A DNA stretch of 64,000 nt from Posidonia oceanica (lineage: Eukaryota > Streptophyta > Magnoliopsida > Alismatales > Posidoniaceae): assembly GCA_037176725.1 (NCBI GenBank), contig JAZBRS010000026.1:106623501-106687500 (forward strand), in the 5' to 3' direction. Positions 10,533 through 22,492 of the stretch are shown one piece after another. A model generated the notes under the pieces. The model was not told the DNA's origin. It saw nothing but the letters and a program-made list of their open reading frames with translations, and ran no database searches. Position numbers and translations under genes: made by a program. Numbering within the stretch: position 1 is the first letter of the stretch; the number at the start of each line of letters is the position of its first letter.

Positions 10533-11873
10533 ATGGCTTCTAACTCAGTCTCCAATGTCTTCATGCACCAAAAGAAGGGGGTCGTAAAACCTTTGAAAGA
10601 GATTGAAGGGCACATGATGTCCCTTATTAAGACGGGAAAGGTATGATCTTCTTCATTGGTCCCTTCACACTCCTTTGTTCCTCATGCTTCTGAATTTCTT
10701 TGCAGGAAATCCTCAATTTCACCAAGACACCTTACTTTGACAATGATTTCCCCTACTACTCCACTTAGGTGAAGGATTTTGTGCTCAGGGCTCAAGAGAG
10801 GAAATATGTTTTGGTCCGTACGTGCTTTGATGAACTTCTGGATTTATTAGGCACAAACTTGGACTGGCCCCTACTTCACGCCTCATGCGCCTTCTGGAGT
10901 CCTAAGACTCATACTTTCTTCTTTGGGGGTTGTGAGGCGACAATCCTAGTAGAGGATGTTCACGGCCTGCTTGGTGTAACTCAGATTGGAGCGGCCCGGC
11001 CAGATATTGACTTTCCATTGCCGTATGGAACAGCGGATATGCAAACATATATAGACCGTATCTTCACCCTTCCGCCTACCTTCCCAGTGATCAGAGGTCG
11101 CAGACTCAACTTGGTGCATTTGTAATTCAGCTTCCGGCGGATTAAGGAATCTGCCTCTCAGGATCAGCTGTTGGTGTCTACATTTACTGATTGGAGGCCT
11201 CACTTTATTTGTCACGAAGGATTTCTCCTTCGATGTCTATCATACTGAGTTCTTGATAGGCCTTACTGAGCATTTCTGGCGCTCTCCTTCAGTGGCCATT
11301 CTTGCTGCCACATATCTTGGCCTGACCAACTTTTCCACCGAAGGGGATTTTGTAGGCTCTCCTTTCCTTCTTTCCAAGTAGCTGCAGGTCCATTTCCCGA
11401 GACTCGGGCTCGTGAAGACAGATTTGATTGAGGAAAGGGTTTGCTCTTTGTCTGCTGCCCCTATTGACATTTCTGCGCCTTCCACGTCCCTTTCTCATAA
11501 GCAACAGGCACGAGGTTCTTCAGTTGAGTTGGAGCTGATAGGGCCCACCCACTTTGTAGTTTACAACTCCCATCGTTGCTTTGAGATGGTGGGGCAGAAG
11601 AAGGGGGTGCCGCCTCGGCTAAGCTTTATTCATCGTATTTGGGTTCGGCAGCGCAGTCTTCCATTTGATGCAGTAATGGTGTACTACATTCGGACTCTTT
11701 GGTCGTCTCTTAACCACCATGATGGTTCAGAGGAGCCATCAACTGCTCCTTCGACTTGCTGCCTACCATGGGAGGATGCGCACTGGAAGTGGTATTCAAA
11801 GCTACTGCCCAAATCCGAGGAGTGGGTTGAAGCGACGGGCGTGCTGCGCAGGAAAAGGAAGAAGATGGTTTGA
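10533..11873 (+). pseudogene. PMD-like extra ORF antisense to the Tat element
   Basis: ATG 10533 opens 36 codons, then an AAG/GTATG donor (intron 10641-10705, acceptor TTTGCAG) and a second exon from 10706. The protein has a helical region, then THTFFFGGCEATILVEDV and HGLLGV, the PMD signature; a further segment at 11412-11873 ends in a basic KRKK tail. In-frame TAG at 10766 and TAA at 11123 plus at least one frameshift (11.2-11.4 kb) show decay; both stops fit C-to-T change from Gln codons. It lies downstream of integrase of the minus-strand Tat element in the opposite direction, a known place for extra ORFs in Tat elements. It could instead be an independent PMD transposon relic. Confidence 0.6.
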
Positions 11874-12062
11874 TAGGCAATCATTGTAGTTTTTATTTTT
11901 AGGGACCATGTATCTTTTCAAGGGAATTAATATATATATTTCATTTTTCATCCTTGTTCATGTGTTTTGGATTGTTCAGAGTTTAGAAATACTCCCTGGT
12001 GGCTTTGATATTTGATCAAGGGCCCTCTGTCCAAAATCTGCAGTTTAAGTCACAGTTAAAAC

Positions 12063-12189
12063 ATAAGACGCTCAAACTGGCACTTATAACGTAAGACGCA
12101 GAAAATTAGGCGTCCAACATCCCTCTGTTGATCGTTATACGCTTCAGATGGCGCGTCCAACGTTGGACGCTGATTTTTCCTCATTTAAC
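12063..12189. repeat. Palindrome doublets d3 (12063-12118) and d4 (12134-12189)
   Basis: Both are 56 bp with 10-nt loops. d3 arms: ATAAGACGC/ACTTATAAC and GTAAGACGC/GCGTCCAAC. d4 arms: GTTATACGC/GCGTCCAAC and GTTGGACGC/TCATTTAAC. d4 contains the perfect 18-bp palindrome GCGTCCAACGTTGGACGC at its centre. Confidence 0.8.
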
Positions 12190-12649
12190 GCCCCTGAACT
12201 GTTTTCCTGCATTACCTCAGCAAACTTGTTAGTTCGTCTAGGAGTATTATTGCCCCTAGTCCAAAGTGACTTCTGGAAGCTCAGAAACATCCTTAACATT
12301 GCGAAATCAACATGGTCACAAAACACTTGGTAACAACCTATATACAATGCATACTTTAAGCAAACCTAATGCTATGAATGGGAAAGAAGTCTTAATGCAA
12401 TGGAGAAACTTAGGTTTTGAATAACAAGTATTAGCCTCTCCTTTGTTGTCTAAAGATGATATGCCAAACGAGGGACTGTCTCTTCTAGAGATCCCAGTCT
12501 TAGCTCGTAGGCGAATACCAAGCGACCGTCCTGAATAGGAGGGGTCGAGTACGACGCAGAGTCGTAAAATGTCCTAGATTTCGCATCACTGCCCTCTACT
12601 TGTTATCAGTTTCATGAGATGATGCTGGTTGGGTAGATTTTACCCTCTC

Positions 12650-12800
12650 ATTATTTTTGGATTTTTGATTTTATGGTTTTTTTGGATTTTTGACTTTATC
12701 ATTTTTTTGGATTTTTAATTTTTGATTTTTTTTGGATTTTTGATTTTATCATTTTTTTTAGAATTTTGATTTTATCATTTTTTGGATTTTTGATTTTTAT
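12650..12800. repeat. T-rich tandem repeat (GGATTTTTGATTTTATCAT-like)
   Basis: About six imperfect copies of a 20-30 bp unit built from GGATTTTTGATTTTA. Low-complexity sequence in the 3' non-coding part of the Tat element. Confidence 0.7.
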
Positions 12801-13563
12801 GGGAGATGAAGAATCCTCTAGGAAGTTGGGAAATTAGGGACCTTATGGTTGGAAAACCTTGGCAGTTTGGTCCCTTGTGCATCCTGGAGTCAGAAAATAC
12901 CATGGGCTTGTTTTGGCACCTAACTGCCCCTAGACCTAGGCTTCTGTCCCTTGCCTCTTATGTGTATGGCGCAGGATGTGGGTGGAAGGAAAGTCCATGC
13001 CCTATCTTAAGATGTCGGCTGAAGATTTGAAGCCTAAACCCCTCCTAGTTCAAGGTTGATTCCTACTGCGCTTAGTTTTCCCCAGCTTTCAGTTTTTGAC
13101 TCTTGGACAGCTTCTTTGCTGCCGTCTTTTCCACTCTCTTTCTTTTTCCTTGCACATGAACAGCTTCTTTGCTGCCTTCTTTTCTGACCTTTTTTGCTTT
13201 CTTTTCTAGGTACTTCGGTAAGTAGTCTCACCCCTTCTGAGTGCTCGGTCAATAGATACTTGTTCTTTAACGAAACGAGACACTCTTTCATTTGGTACAC
13301 TCCCCTCTTTTTGCGCTTCTAGGTTTTGGCCTTATATGCCTACCCAATTTGTACTAGGGTAACGCGCCTGACTCGAGGGTTGTGTATGACTTGTTATTCA
13401 TGAACTGGGAGGGGGCTCCTTATGATTTGCCTCTATCTCAGTGTAGGACCATTTCCTTTCCTTCTCCCACAAGGTGTTTGTGGGGTGAGGGTAAGGCAAG
13501 ATTCCTAGGCTTCAACAGCAGAGGGTCCTTGAGCACGGGTAGTCTAATGGCTCAGTGTGTATA
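12801..13563. other. 3' non-coding region of minus-strand Tat element
   Basis: Sequence between the T-rich repeat and the integrase stop. No protein family recognised in either direction. Confidence 0.5.
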
Positions 13564-14655
13564 TCAAGGGTAGTACCTTTTGAGATGCAGTGCATTACAG
13601 GGATATTCAAGCCTAGTGCCATCCTCTCTGGCCAAATAGTAGGCATTGTCTGGATATGCCTCAACCACCAAGTATGGTCCTTCCCAATTTGGTCTCAGTT
13701 TCCCATGCTTGCGAGGAAGGATTTCTTTAAGCACCCATTCACCAATATTGAATTTACGTTCAATTACTTTCTTCTTATATGCTCTTGCAAGTCGTTCTTG
13801 ATAGAGGCGTGCATGCTCAACTGCTTGCAACCGCTTCTCATCTAGGAAATCCAACTGTAGACTTAATAATTGCCTCCTATCCTCGGCAGTTATCTCATTG
13901 TCGAGTTGTATCTTGCATGAGGGGACCATGACCTCAAATGGGTCTACCGTCTCCATACCAAAAGTAAACGCAAACGGGGTTTGGCTCGTAGGCGTTCTTA
14001 TGGAGGTTCGATAGGCCCACAAGGTATCAATTAGCTTATCTGTCCAGTCATGTCCCTTGGCTCCTTCAACCGTTTTCTTAAGGATTTAGATTAATGTTTT
14101 ATTAGTAGCTTCAGCTTTCCCATTACCTTACGGGTAATAGGGCGATGAATGATGCAAATCAATCTTAAACTTCTTACAGAGCTTTTTGAAGTCTTGGGAT
14201 ACGAAGATTGCGCCATTGTCTGCTACCAATTTCTTTAGGATTCCGAACCTTGAGATGATATTCTTTCGCACGAACTTGCAAAGATTTGAAGCTTTGATTT
14301 CAGTGAACGCTTCCGCTTCAGCCCATTTGGTGAAGTGCTCAGTGGCTGTGAGGATGAACCTATTCTGCTTTTCAGTGTTGAATGGTCCGACGACATCAAA
14401 TGCCTACATAGAGAAGGGACACACTGCTTGAGTAGGATTCAACTCTGATGCTGGTGCATGTATTCTGTCTACATGGATCTGGCACTGCTTGCACCTTTTC
14501 ACCTTATTTCCGCAATCTGCCTCCATTGTGGGCCAGTAGTACCCTCTACGCAATATCATTTTTGCCTTGAATTGAGAATTGATGTGTCCTCCACATATGC
14601 CTTCATGCATTTCTCCGATAATAACCTCAACCTCCTCATAAGTGACACTGCGTAG
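13564..14655 (-). pseudogene. Integrase of minus-strand Tat element
   Basis: The N-terminal zinc-binding region (about 14480-14640) shows the H-H then CKQC pattern; the core carries the D-D-E residues in AFDVVGPF, VADNGA and GNGKAEATNKT contexts. A C-terminal domain to 13564 includes KLRPNWEGPYLV, the usual GPF/Y-like module, with no chromodomain. Premature stops lie just before AFDVVGPF (TAG where Trp is usual), before GNGKAE (TAA where Gln is usual) and about ten codons further on. The enzyme would insert element cDNA in the nucleus but is inactive in this copy. Confidence 0.85.
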
Positions 14656-15123
14656 CTCTATTTCGCTGAAGGGCCTTTTGAAAAGGACCTCGGCTCTCAT
14701 GAAGTATCTTGTAGCCATCCTCCGAACTAACTCCTTGTCTTGTGAAGTTGCGTAGTTGGAGAAGATTCCATCTTGAATGTAGTTCTGGATGTCAAAGGAC
14801 CATGGGTTCCCGTCATCCTCTATGTTGTAGCAAACTTCAAACATGCCTTCCCTTGATTCCCCAACTTTTTGTCTAAGCTCCACGGCCCATGGCTCAGTTG
14901 AGTCAATGGCAGGTATCCCGTGTTGCTGAACCATTATTGTTTGCTCCCGTATATTGATGGGGAACTCGATTGAGGAAGCCAGAGAAGCGAGAGCATCCGC
15001 TATTAGGTTATGACTCCAAAGGGTGTGGACGTACACCACTTGCTGAAACCGTGCCAATAGGAGGCGTGCAATACCTTTGTATTCTTCTAGCCTTGGGTTG
15101 AGGGTTCTATACTTGTTCAGAAT

Positions 15124-16112
15124 TTATCTTAGAATCAATTGAGAGTCTCCGATGAGTTTCAACCACTTTGCCCCTAGCTCCAGTGCTAGGCGTAGTCCGA
15201 GGATTATGGCCTCGTATTCTGCAACATTATTGGTATTTGCGGCGAAGTTTAGCTGTACGGCTCGAGGAATGAGAACTCCTTCTGGAGTGAGAAGTGCTAC
15301 TCCGATGCCTGCCCCTTGTCTGTTGAGTGCTCCATCAAAGTGGAGGGTCCATTGCTGAGTGGGAGATTCGGTGGCTTGTATTTCCAGTATCTCCTTATCG
15401 GGGAAGTCTGTTCGGACTGTTTGATAATCTTCTATTGGTAGTTCTGCCAGGTGATCTGCAGTGGCCTGCCCCTTGACTGCCTTTTGGGACATATATTGCA
15501 AGTCGAATTCAGTGAGGAGGAGTTGCCACCTCGCCAATCTTCCAGAGAGGGCTGGCTTCTTGAACATATATTTGATTGGGTCCATTCTGGCAATGTAACA
15601 GACTTTATGGGCTAGGAAATAGTGTCTCAACTTTTGAGATGCCCATACCAAGGCCCAGCAGTGCATTTCTATGGCTGTATACATCTTCTCATAGCCCAGG
15701 AAAGTTCTACTCAGATAGTAGATAGCTTTTTCCTTCTTCCTATCCTCATCATGTTGAGCTAGCACTACCCCTGTTGACGATGCTGTGGCTGCCACATAAA
15801 GTAGCAAAGGCTTCCCTGGCACAGGTGCTGACAAGACTGGGGGAGTAATGAGATATGCTTTGAGTTCATCAAAAGCTTTCTAGCATTTCTCATCTCAGGT
15901 GAATTCCCTTCCTCCCTTCAATAACTCATAAAATGGCTTACATCGATCTGCATGCTGTGAGATGAATCTCCTGATGAATTGTAAGCGGCCAATAAGTCCT
16001 CTGAATTCCTTGATGTTTCGGGGCAGAGGCATTTGTGCTATTGCTCTGGCCTTCTGTGGGTCCACCTCGATTCCTCTTTTGCTGATGATGAAGCCCAGCA
16101 GCTTCCCAGCAA
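15124..16112 (-). pseudogene. RNase H plus archaeal-type RNase H of minus-strand Tat element
   Basis: The connection/RNase H part has LLLYVAATASSTGVVLAQ and YYLSRTFLGYEKMYTAIE. The second RNase H has LHFDGALNRQGAGIGVALL and NNVAEYEAIILGLRLAL with the expected Asp and Glu residues. TGA (15895-15897) and TAG (15880-15882) interrupt the conserved W...CQ block before RNase H; TAA at 15124 cuts the second domain where a Gln codon is usual. The pair of RNase H domains is diagnostic for Tat. Confidence 0.85.
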
Positions 16113-17375
16113 TTACCCCAAATACACATTTCTTTGGTTCATTTTCAGCTGATATTGCCTTGCTCTGCTCAGTACCTTTCTTAGCGCCTCAAAGTGTGCC
16201 TCCCTTGTTCTTGATTTGACCAAGACATCGTCAACATACACTTCCATGCAATCGTGCATAATGTCGTGGAAGATGGCCATCATCGCTCTCTGATATGTTG
16301 CGCCGGCGTTCTTGAGACCGAATGGCTTGACTACATAGCAGTACGTCCCCCAAGGTGTGATGAACGATGTCTTCTCTTGGTCCTCCTCTGCTAGCTTGAT
16401 TTGGTTGTAACTGGAGAAACCATCTATGAAAGATAGCATCTCAAATCCTGCTGTATTGTCCACTAGCAAGTCAATATGTAGCAAAGGGAAGTCATCCTTG
16501 GGACAGGCAGCGTTGAGATTGCGATAGTCAATGCAAATCTGAACCTTCCCATCCTTTTTGGCCACTGGTACTATATTTGAGACCCAGCTGGGGTACACAA
16601 CCACTCTAATGAATTTTTCTTTGTGGAGCTTGTTAATTTCTTCTTTGACTTTGAGGGCGAGTTCCAGCCTTAGTCGCCTCAGCTTCTGCTTGACGGGCAT
16701 GGTTCCAGAGTTTAGTGGAAGCAGGTGTTCCACTAGGGGTGATTGTAGTCCAGGCATATCCTCGTATTTGAAGGCCAGCACATCCACAAATTCCTTCAAG
16801 ATTTGGACCATTTCCTTCCGCTCTTTTGGGCTCAGGCTTGCACTTATGAGTATTCGTTTTGGCTCTTCGGTGGTTCCTAGGTTGACCTCCATGGTCTCCT
16901 CTTCAACTGCCTTGGTTTTCTCATCATATTTATCCATGAGGTGCTTAAGGAGGTCTGAGTCTGCCTCTTGATCACTACAGCTAACCAGTTCATATGCTTC
17001 TATCCCTGTACACTTCCCAAACCGATCAAATTCTTCTACTAGGAAGACCATGTTAGCAGTAGCCAGCTCCTGAGGCAATACCTCCGTGTATTGACACATA
17101 CGCACAGTTTTGGAAGTGGTGGTCGAAGTTGACCGCGATTTGCTAGAACTAACATGGTGATCCTCTCCCTTATTGAAAACAGAAAGCAAATTACTTTTAT
17201 TCCTAGGAAATGAAAACAATGCAGAATTAAATAAAGTTTTATTTATAGCATTTAGGAGGATGCCCCTAGAGTTACCTCCATCAGTAGAGGAAGGAGCCTC
17301 TCTAAGCGGGCTCGTCAAGATTGACGTTCCCATCATGTTCGAGAAGCTCAAAGTCGGCCCCTGGATCGGGGTCAA
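16113..17375 (-). pseudogene. Reverse transcriptase of minus-strand Tat element
   Basis: A 420-codon frame. RT motifs in order: VVYPSWVSNIVPVAKKDGK, ICIDYRNLN, LSFIDGFSSYNQI, PFGLKNAGATYQRAM and the catalytic VYVDDVLVKS. A one-base deletion near 16130 shifts the frame between the RT fingers/palm and the thumb (next frame begins CVFGVIAGKLLGF). The first 110 codons or so do not resemble retroelement protein and include an AT-rich stretch with GT...AG limits (about 17276 to 17205 on the minus strand), which may be the intron that Ogre-type elements splice out between protease and RT. Confidence 0.9.
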
Positions 17376-17475
17376 CTTCAGGTCTCTGAGGTTGCAGACC
17401 TTCAGAGAGATCAGCCATGAGGCGGCGGACCTTTTCTACGAGTCGTTGTGACTTGCGTAGAATTTGCCCCGGCCT

Positions 17476-18285
17476 TTACTCTAAGGAAGAAGAGATGTCC
17501 AGTGCTGGAGGAGGCGGAGGCTTGAAAACAGCAGTGCCGGAAGAAGAGGGAGAAAGAGGTGGCCGATCTGGAGGTTCGGGGGCCACGGCGCTGGAAGAAG
17601 AGGGCGAGGAAGAAAGAGATGACCGATCTGAAGGTTCGGGGGCCGGTGCGCCTAACAGTGGTGGCGGCGATGTTGCAGTCTGACCTTCGTGAGGTTTTGC
17701 TGGCAACTCTTTTGCAGTCTAACCTTCGTGAGGTTTTGCTGCGACAGTCTGGCCTTCATGTGGCTCTGCTGTCAACTCTCTTGCAGTTTGACCTTCGTGA
17801 GGTTCTGCTGGTAATTCAAGTTTTTGGAAAAAGCCAGAAATGTTTACGTCAGCTGTGTCCTCTGCACTTTGGAGAGTGTGTTTGTTTAATTGTGCCAAAA
17901 TAATATTTGCCAGAGGGGATGAATTCGGATCGAATATCCCTACGCTGGTAAAATGTCTTTGTAGATTCCATTGTAATGGTCGTCTGTCAGGGAACTGGTC
18001 GAAACCGAGTCCTCCCCTTCCTTCTCTGTCACAAGCCTTCACTGGCTCCTTCATTCCCTTTCCTTCTGGGCCTAAGCCCTGACCTTTCTTGTAGCCAATT
18101 CTCCTCATGATTTCCCATCCCACATTCATGGATGGTCCTTTGCTTTTGGAGGGTTCCCTCTTCTTGTGAAATAGCCTAGGCCTGGCCCACTTGTCCCTCA
18201 GCTCGACCATGGATACGACATTCTTACCTTTGTCAGCATGGGTCAGTTTTTCTCGCACACTGAACTGGAGCGACAGGTATATCAC
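17476..18285 (-). pseudogene. G-patch domain and repeat linker of minus-strand Tat polyprotein
   Basis: A G-patch (NVGWEIMRRIGYKKGQGLG to GRGGLGF, about 18000-18130) follows the second protease in the same frame. G-patches bind nucleic acid and in retroelement polyproteins sit next to protease. A linker follows with four copies of an EPHEGQT motif, then a Ser/Pro-rich tail; TAG stops interrupt it near 17719 and at 17476. Confidence 0.8.
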
Positions 18286-18369
18286 ATTTGCCTCTGCTTC
18301 TTGGCCTGGTATGACTCTCCCTATCTTGATGATTTTCCCATCGTGTGGGAATTTCAGGCATTGGTGCCG

Positions 18370-18760
18370 AGGAGATGATACTCCTTTTAGACTGTCCAGC
18401 CACTGTCTCCCTAGGATGATCTGATGTGGGACATTGACGTCTATGACGATTAGTTGGGTTAGAACCTAAGCTATTCCTATCCCTATCTTTGTGGTCCACT
18501 TGCCGTGTGCTTTTCTCTTGCTATCATCATACTCGGCAATTGTCATATCAATGGGGGTTAAGGAGGCCTCATTCACGCCCAAGGCTCGTATCGTATTCAA
18601 CGAGCAAATGTCCATTGATGCACCAGTATTTATGAGCACTTCAGAAATTAAGTAATTGTTTATAGAAATGGTTACATTCAATGGAGCTTTTCTCCTCTCT
18701 ATTGGTGCCAACTCGTTATCAGCAAAAGTAATGATTGGCTCTACAAAGGCTGCTGCAGCT
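18370..18760 (-). pseudogene. Second protease domain (PR2), active-site Asp changed to Asn
   Basis: SEVLINTGASMDICSL carries the retropepsin DTG/A motif with Asn in place of Asp; IILGRQWL, the closing flap/core motif, follows about 70 residues later after an in-frame TAG. This domain directly precedes the G-patch, where the single protease of the other Tat element lies. The Asp-to-Asn change is GAT to AAT, again a G/A transition. Confidence 0.75.
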
Positions 18761-19399
18761 ATGATATAGAGTTCCTCCGCTGGCATGTCTGAGGCAACTT
18801 GGGCCTTCTCCAGCACTTCTAGCAGAGCTTTCTGGTGTTCATTTGAGCTGTTTATGAGGTCATAGATCGAGATCCTGGCCTGCGTCTTCTTTAATTGCTC
18901 TAGGATGTCATATTCTGCCGACTCGGATCCTACTTTAGGTCTGACCGGCTCTGCTTCTTCTGCTGGTGGCAGGATTCGATTTGACAGCCTCCCTCCTCTA
19001 GTGATGGGCACAGCAGCCTCATTTCCTTTAGATGCTCCCTTCTTGAGTGGCCAGGCGAAGATGAACTCCTTCCGTATAGATCCGCCAAGCTTTAGTGGCT
19101 TTGTGGTTTTAGCCCGCTGCTTTGTTGGCACTTGGAAGATTGGGGATGATGGAGTAGTAGTGCTCTGGAGTACTGAAGTGCTGAGGGCCGGCAACTGACT
19201 TGATGATGGCCTTGCAGCTCTGAAGATTGAGGAGACTGGTGGGGACAACAACTTGGGCTCCTATAGTGGTGATTTTCTCCATGGCAGACGTTGTGACTCC
19301 TCCTCCTCTCGAAGGGTTGCAATCTGTGGCTCTGGCATCTTGAATGTGCATAGAATCCCTGGTCAGTTGGCTGGAATGCTAACAACCGCTCCTTGGTAT
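18761..19399 (-). pseudogene. Linker between PR1 and PR2
   Basis: Pro/Ser-rich start, then a charged region (PAEEAEPVRPK, DILEQLKKTQARISIYDL) of the kind that precedes protease in Tat elements. In frame with both proteases apart from TGA/TAG stops near 19364 and 19255. Confidence 0.6.
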
Positions 19400-19770
19400 T
19401 TGAATTTTAGCATTTGGTGAACTAAAGATGCTACAGCCTCGACCTCTACTAGCTAAGACCTCCCTAGGATGAGTGGCTCCAGGACTTCTTCCTTCATAAT
19501 GATCACCGAAGTGATACTGGTCAAAGGACCGACTGTGATTTCCATGGGTATTGTCCCTAGTGCCAACTTCTCTTTCTGATCAAACCCAATGCACATAAAG
19601 GGAGTCCTATCCAGCTCGCCCTCATTTAGCTCAAAGCTCCGGAGTGTGGAGAGAGAACTGAGGCTTCGGCTTGCTCCAGTATCAACCAATACTCCTTGCA
19701 GTACATTATCATTGATGCCCACTGTGATGACGAGTGGCAGCTCTTGCTTATGTGGAGGTAGAAGCTCTGA
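19400..19770 (-). pseudogene. First protease domain (PR1), intact DTG motif
   Basis: GVLVDTGASRSLSSL has an intact aspartic protease triad, and EPLILGRS, the matching C-terminal motif, ends at an in-frame TAG at 19453. About 1 kb upstream of PR2 in element sense and in the same frame. Retropepsins work as dimers of two such domains, so two in one chain is notable. I cannot tell whether both were active in the ancestor. Confidence 0.75.
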
Positions 19771-21998
19771 ATCTTTGAAAACTATATTTTCCCGTTCAAA
19801 TTGCTAATTGGCTTTTTGAACTTGGCTTTCTTCTTCTATGTCTTCTTGTGGCTCCTTCACTACTGCGGTGAGGTTGAACTGGCTAAGGAGCTCCTTCACT
19901 GTTAGTCCTTCATCTGCCTCACTATCCTAGTCATCATCTGAGATTGTTCCCCATTGTTCAGCTTGATTGTCCCAGTCCTCTTCTAGTTCAACATGGTTGT
20001 CCTAGTCCTTTGGTGGATTAGGGAGCTGCTCGTCCTGGAATGCCATGACTTGATGCTCGGGGAGAGGGTCGCTGTAGACCTGTTGGGACGTCCCTGTCTG
20101 CTTTCTTTGTTTGGCTCTTTTGACCAGGACATCCCATTCAAACACATCTGCTTCCACCATGTCATAGACTATGTCCCTGAAGCTCCAGCAGTCATTAATG
20201 TTGTGACCATGCATTCTATGGAACAGGCAGTATTTGTTCCGGTTACAATTTGGCAATTCAAGCCTAACTGGCGGGAATTCGAGCGCTTTTGCTTCTTCTA
20301 ATTCTATGAATATGTCGGCCAGCGTGACTGGTAGAGGAGGGTAATGGTCTCTTTTTCCCTTTTTGCGTGGCAATGGAGGGGGAACATTATGATAACCGCT
20401 CCCATTCCCAATGTTGTTGGGAGGATTTCGGTTGTTGGCCTGGTCATTTTGATTACACTTAGTCCATTGCGGCCGGGGAGCATTCCACATTGGGCGGATC
20501 TGTTACTGAGGAGGAGGATTATTCCATGCCTGCTGCTGCTGAGGAGGGCGGCTCCAGGCTTGTTGTTGCTGAGGAGGAGGGTGGCTCCATGTTGGCTGCT
20601 GAGGAGGAGGGTGGCTCCAGGCTTGCTGCTGAGGAGGAGAGTGGCTCCATGGTGGCTGTTGTGAAGCCAGTATAGCCCTTTGATCGAATGGCCTGGGGGC
20701 GGAGCTCATCTTGTTGACGACTCCGATCACTCCCTCTACCACCTGTGCTTTCTGCCTTTCTTTGGCTCCTCCATGAATTCATGCAAGTTTTCTTTAACGG
20801 AGGCCGCCACTTCATACAAAGCCGTAACATTGGGGCAATAGGCATTCACTAGCCCCTTCTTCATTGGTCCAGTCGTATTTGTAATGAGGGTTTGGACCAC
20901 TTGTCTCTCCGGAATGGTCAGCCCTAATCTGGCCGCCATTTCCCGCCATCTGTTGGCGAATGTTACCCAACCTTCGCCTTGCTTCATGACCTCCTTGCTT
21001 AGGTTGTGGAAGGTTGGCTTTGGATCTATCTTGTGCTGGTACTTTGTAAGGAAGCTTTCTCTGATCTTATCAAAGCTGCTGAGGTCTTCCTTGGAGAGAG
21101 TGAGAAACCAATCAATTGGCTCTCCTTCGAGTGAGTAAAAGAAGAGGTATACCACGAGCCCCAAATCATTGAAATAGGGGGTTGACTCCATTTAGAACCG
21201 CACCAGGTGACTGAGTGGGTTGGTGGTTCCGTTGAACTTGGGAGTCTTCAGGTACTTGAAACCTGGAGGTAATCTGAACGGGGGAAACCGGCTCATATCA
21301 AAGTTTGCCGGAGCCTCGGTATGCACCCCTAATGCACCGAGCATTTTTCTCATCTCATCCAAATTTGTTATCCCAGCTGATGGGGTCGGGACTTGTTAAT
21401 TGAAGGACGGATGATTCTGCTGCTGATGGATGTAGCTGTTGCAGAAATATTGAGGCGCGACCTGCTCGTATCGCGGGGGAGATGCCTGGTGGTAATGATG
21501 ATCCGACCGGGGCTAATTGCTTGCCAGAGGTGGTCGGGGATGTCGCAGATAGACTCCTTCCTTGTATTCGCCATGTGGCATGTAGTTATGTTCCTGAATC
21601 AAGGGGTTGGCCCTTGAGTTATATGCTCTGTTGAGCGCTGTGCCCTGTCTTGGGTGGTTTGTGTTCGGCGGTGGGTTGCCATTTAGTCCCTGGTATAGAG
21701 CTCCAGGGGTATGGTTCGCATCTGGCTTTCGTTGTCCTTCACCGAGGTGGGGTGGCTGCTGGAGGTTGTTTAGACATGGCCTCGTTTGGGCTGTTGTCTT
21801 TTCGTTTAAGAACTGGTACATGGCTCTGTACTGGATTGAGTCCAGATCTAATACTTCTCCAGTGATTGGGTGGTAGATTGTAGGCTCCTCTCCCGAGGTA
21901 CTTGCAGAGTCTAACCTCTCTCTTTCTGGCTGATTAGCTTCATGGATTTGATTCATCAGTGCTGCAGCTTGTGAGATGGAATTGGCTTCAGGACGCAA
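19771..21998 (-). pseudogene. Gag of minus-strand Tat element
   Basis: The N-terminus starts near 21998, the capsid-like region (about 20740-21320) contains FYSLEGEPIDWFLTL and WREMAARLGLTIPERQ, followed by a Gln/Trp/Pro repeat (units of PPPQQQAWSH, 20503-20660) and a zinc knuckle of CHHC type, CLFHRMHGHNINDC (near 20200). An acidic tail leads into PR1. Stops occur at 21513, about 21395, 21192, 20503, 20002 and about 19928; a frameshift lies near 20740 in an A-rich run. Knuckle type and Trp spacing are those of Tat gag. Confidence 0.85.
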
Positions 21999-22051
21999 TA
22001 CGCCTCAGTATGCGGCATATAACGTTGGACGCAAGATATCAGGCGTTCAAC
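21995..22051. repeat. Palindrome doublet d5 at the gag start
   Basis: Arms GCAATACGC/GCATATAAC (loop 11) and GTTGGACGC/GCGTTCAAC (loop 10). It overlaps the presumed gag start codon region. Confidence 0.7.
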
Positions 22052-22436
22052 GTCCCCAGTTGTATTTCCTCCAACTCTTTTCCTGTCTTCTCTTTTCTTC
22101 TCAGCCTTTCACTCTCTCTTTTTTTTTTTTTTTTTTTCTGATTTTTGCTTTTCTTTTTTTTGATGAATTTTCTTTTCCTCTTTTTTTTGTTCTTTTTCTG
22201 CTTTTTCTCTTTTTGTCTTTTTGCTTTTCCTTTTTTTTTCCTTTTTTTTCTTTTTGAAGGATTACAAGTGCGAAGAAAGGGAAATTACCAGAACTTTAAT
22301 ACATATTCCTATAAAAGAAGTAAATAAACAGAGTTGCCCCTAACTGATACTGTCACTGTTTTGGGTTTTTCAATGTCTTTCCCTGCCAAACAAATCACAC
22401 AAAGGAGTTAAAATATAACAGCCACACAAAAAATAC
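22052..22436. other. T-rich leader of minus-strand Tat element
   Basis: Long T and CT runs (22108-22260), no gene. Read on the element strand this is an A/G-rich leader just before gag. Confidence 0.5.
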
Positions 22437-22492
22437 GTTAGACGCTTAATCTGCTGCGTACAACTTTATACGTAGGGATTTCCGCGGCCAAC
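22437..22492. repeat. Palindrome doublet d6
   Basis: Arms GTTAGACGC/GCGTACAAC and TTTATACGT/GCGGCCAAC, both loops 10 nt. Confidence 0.75.
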
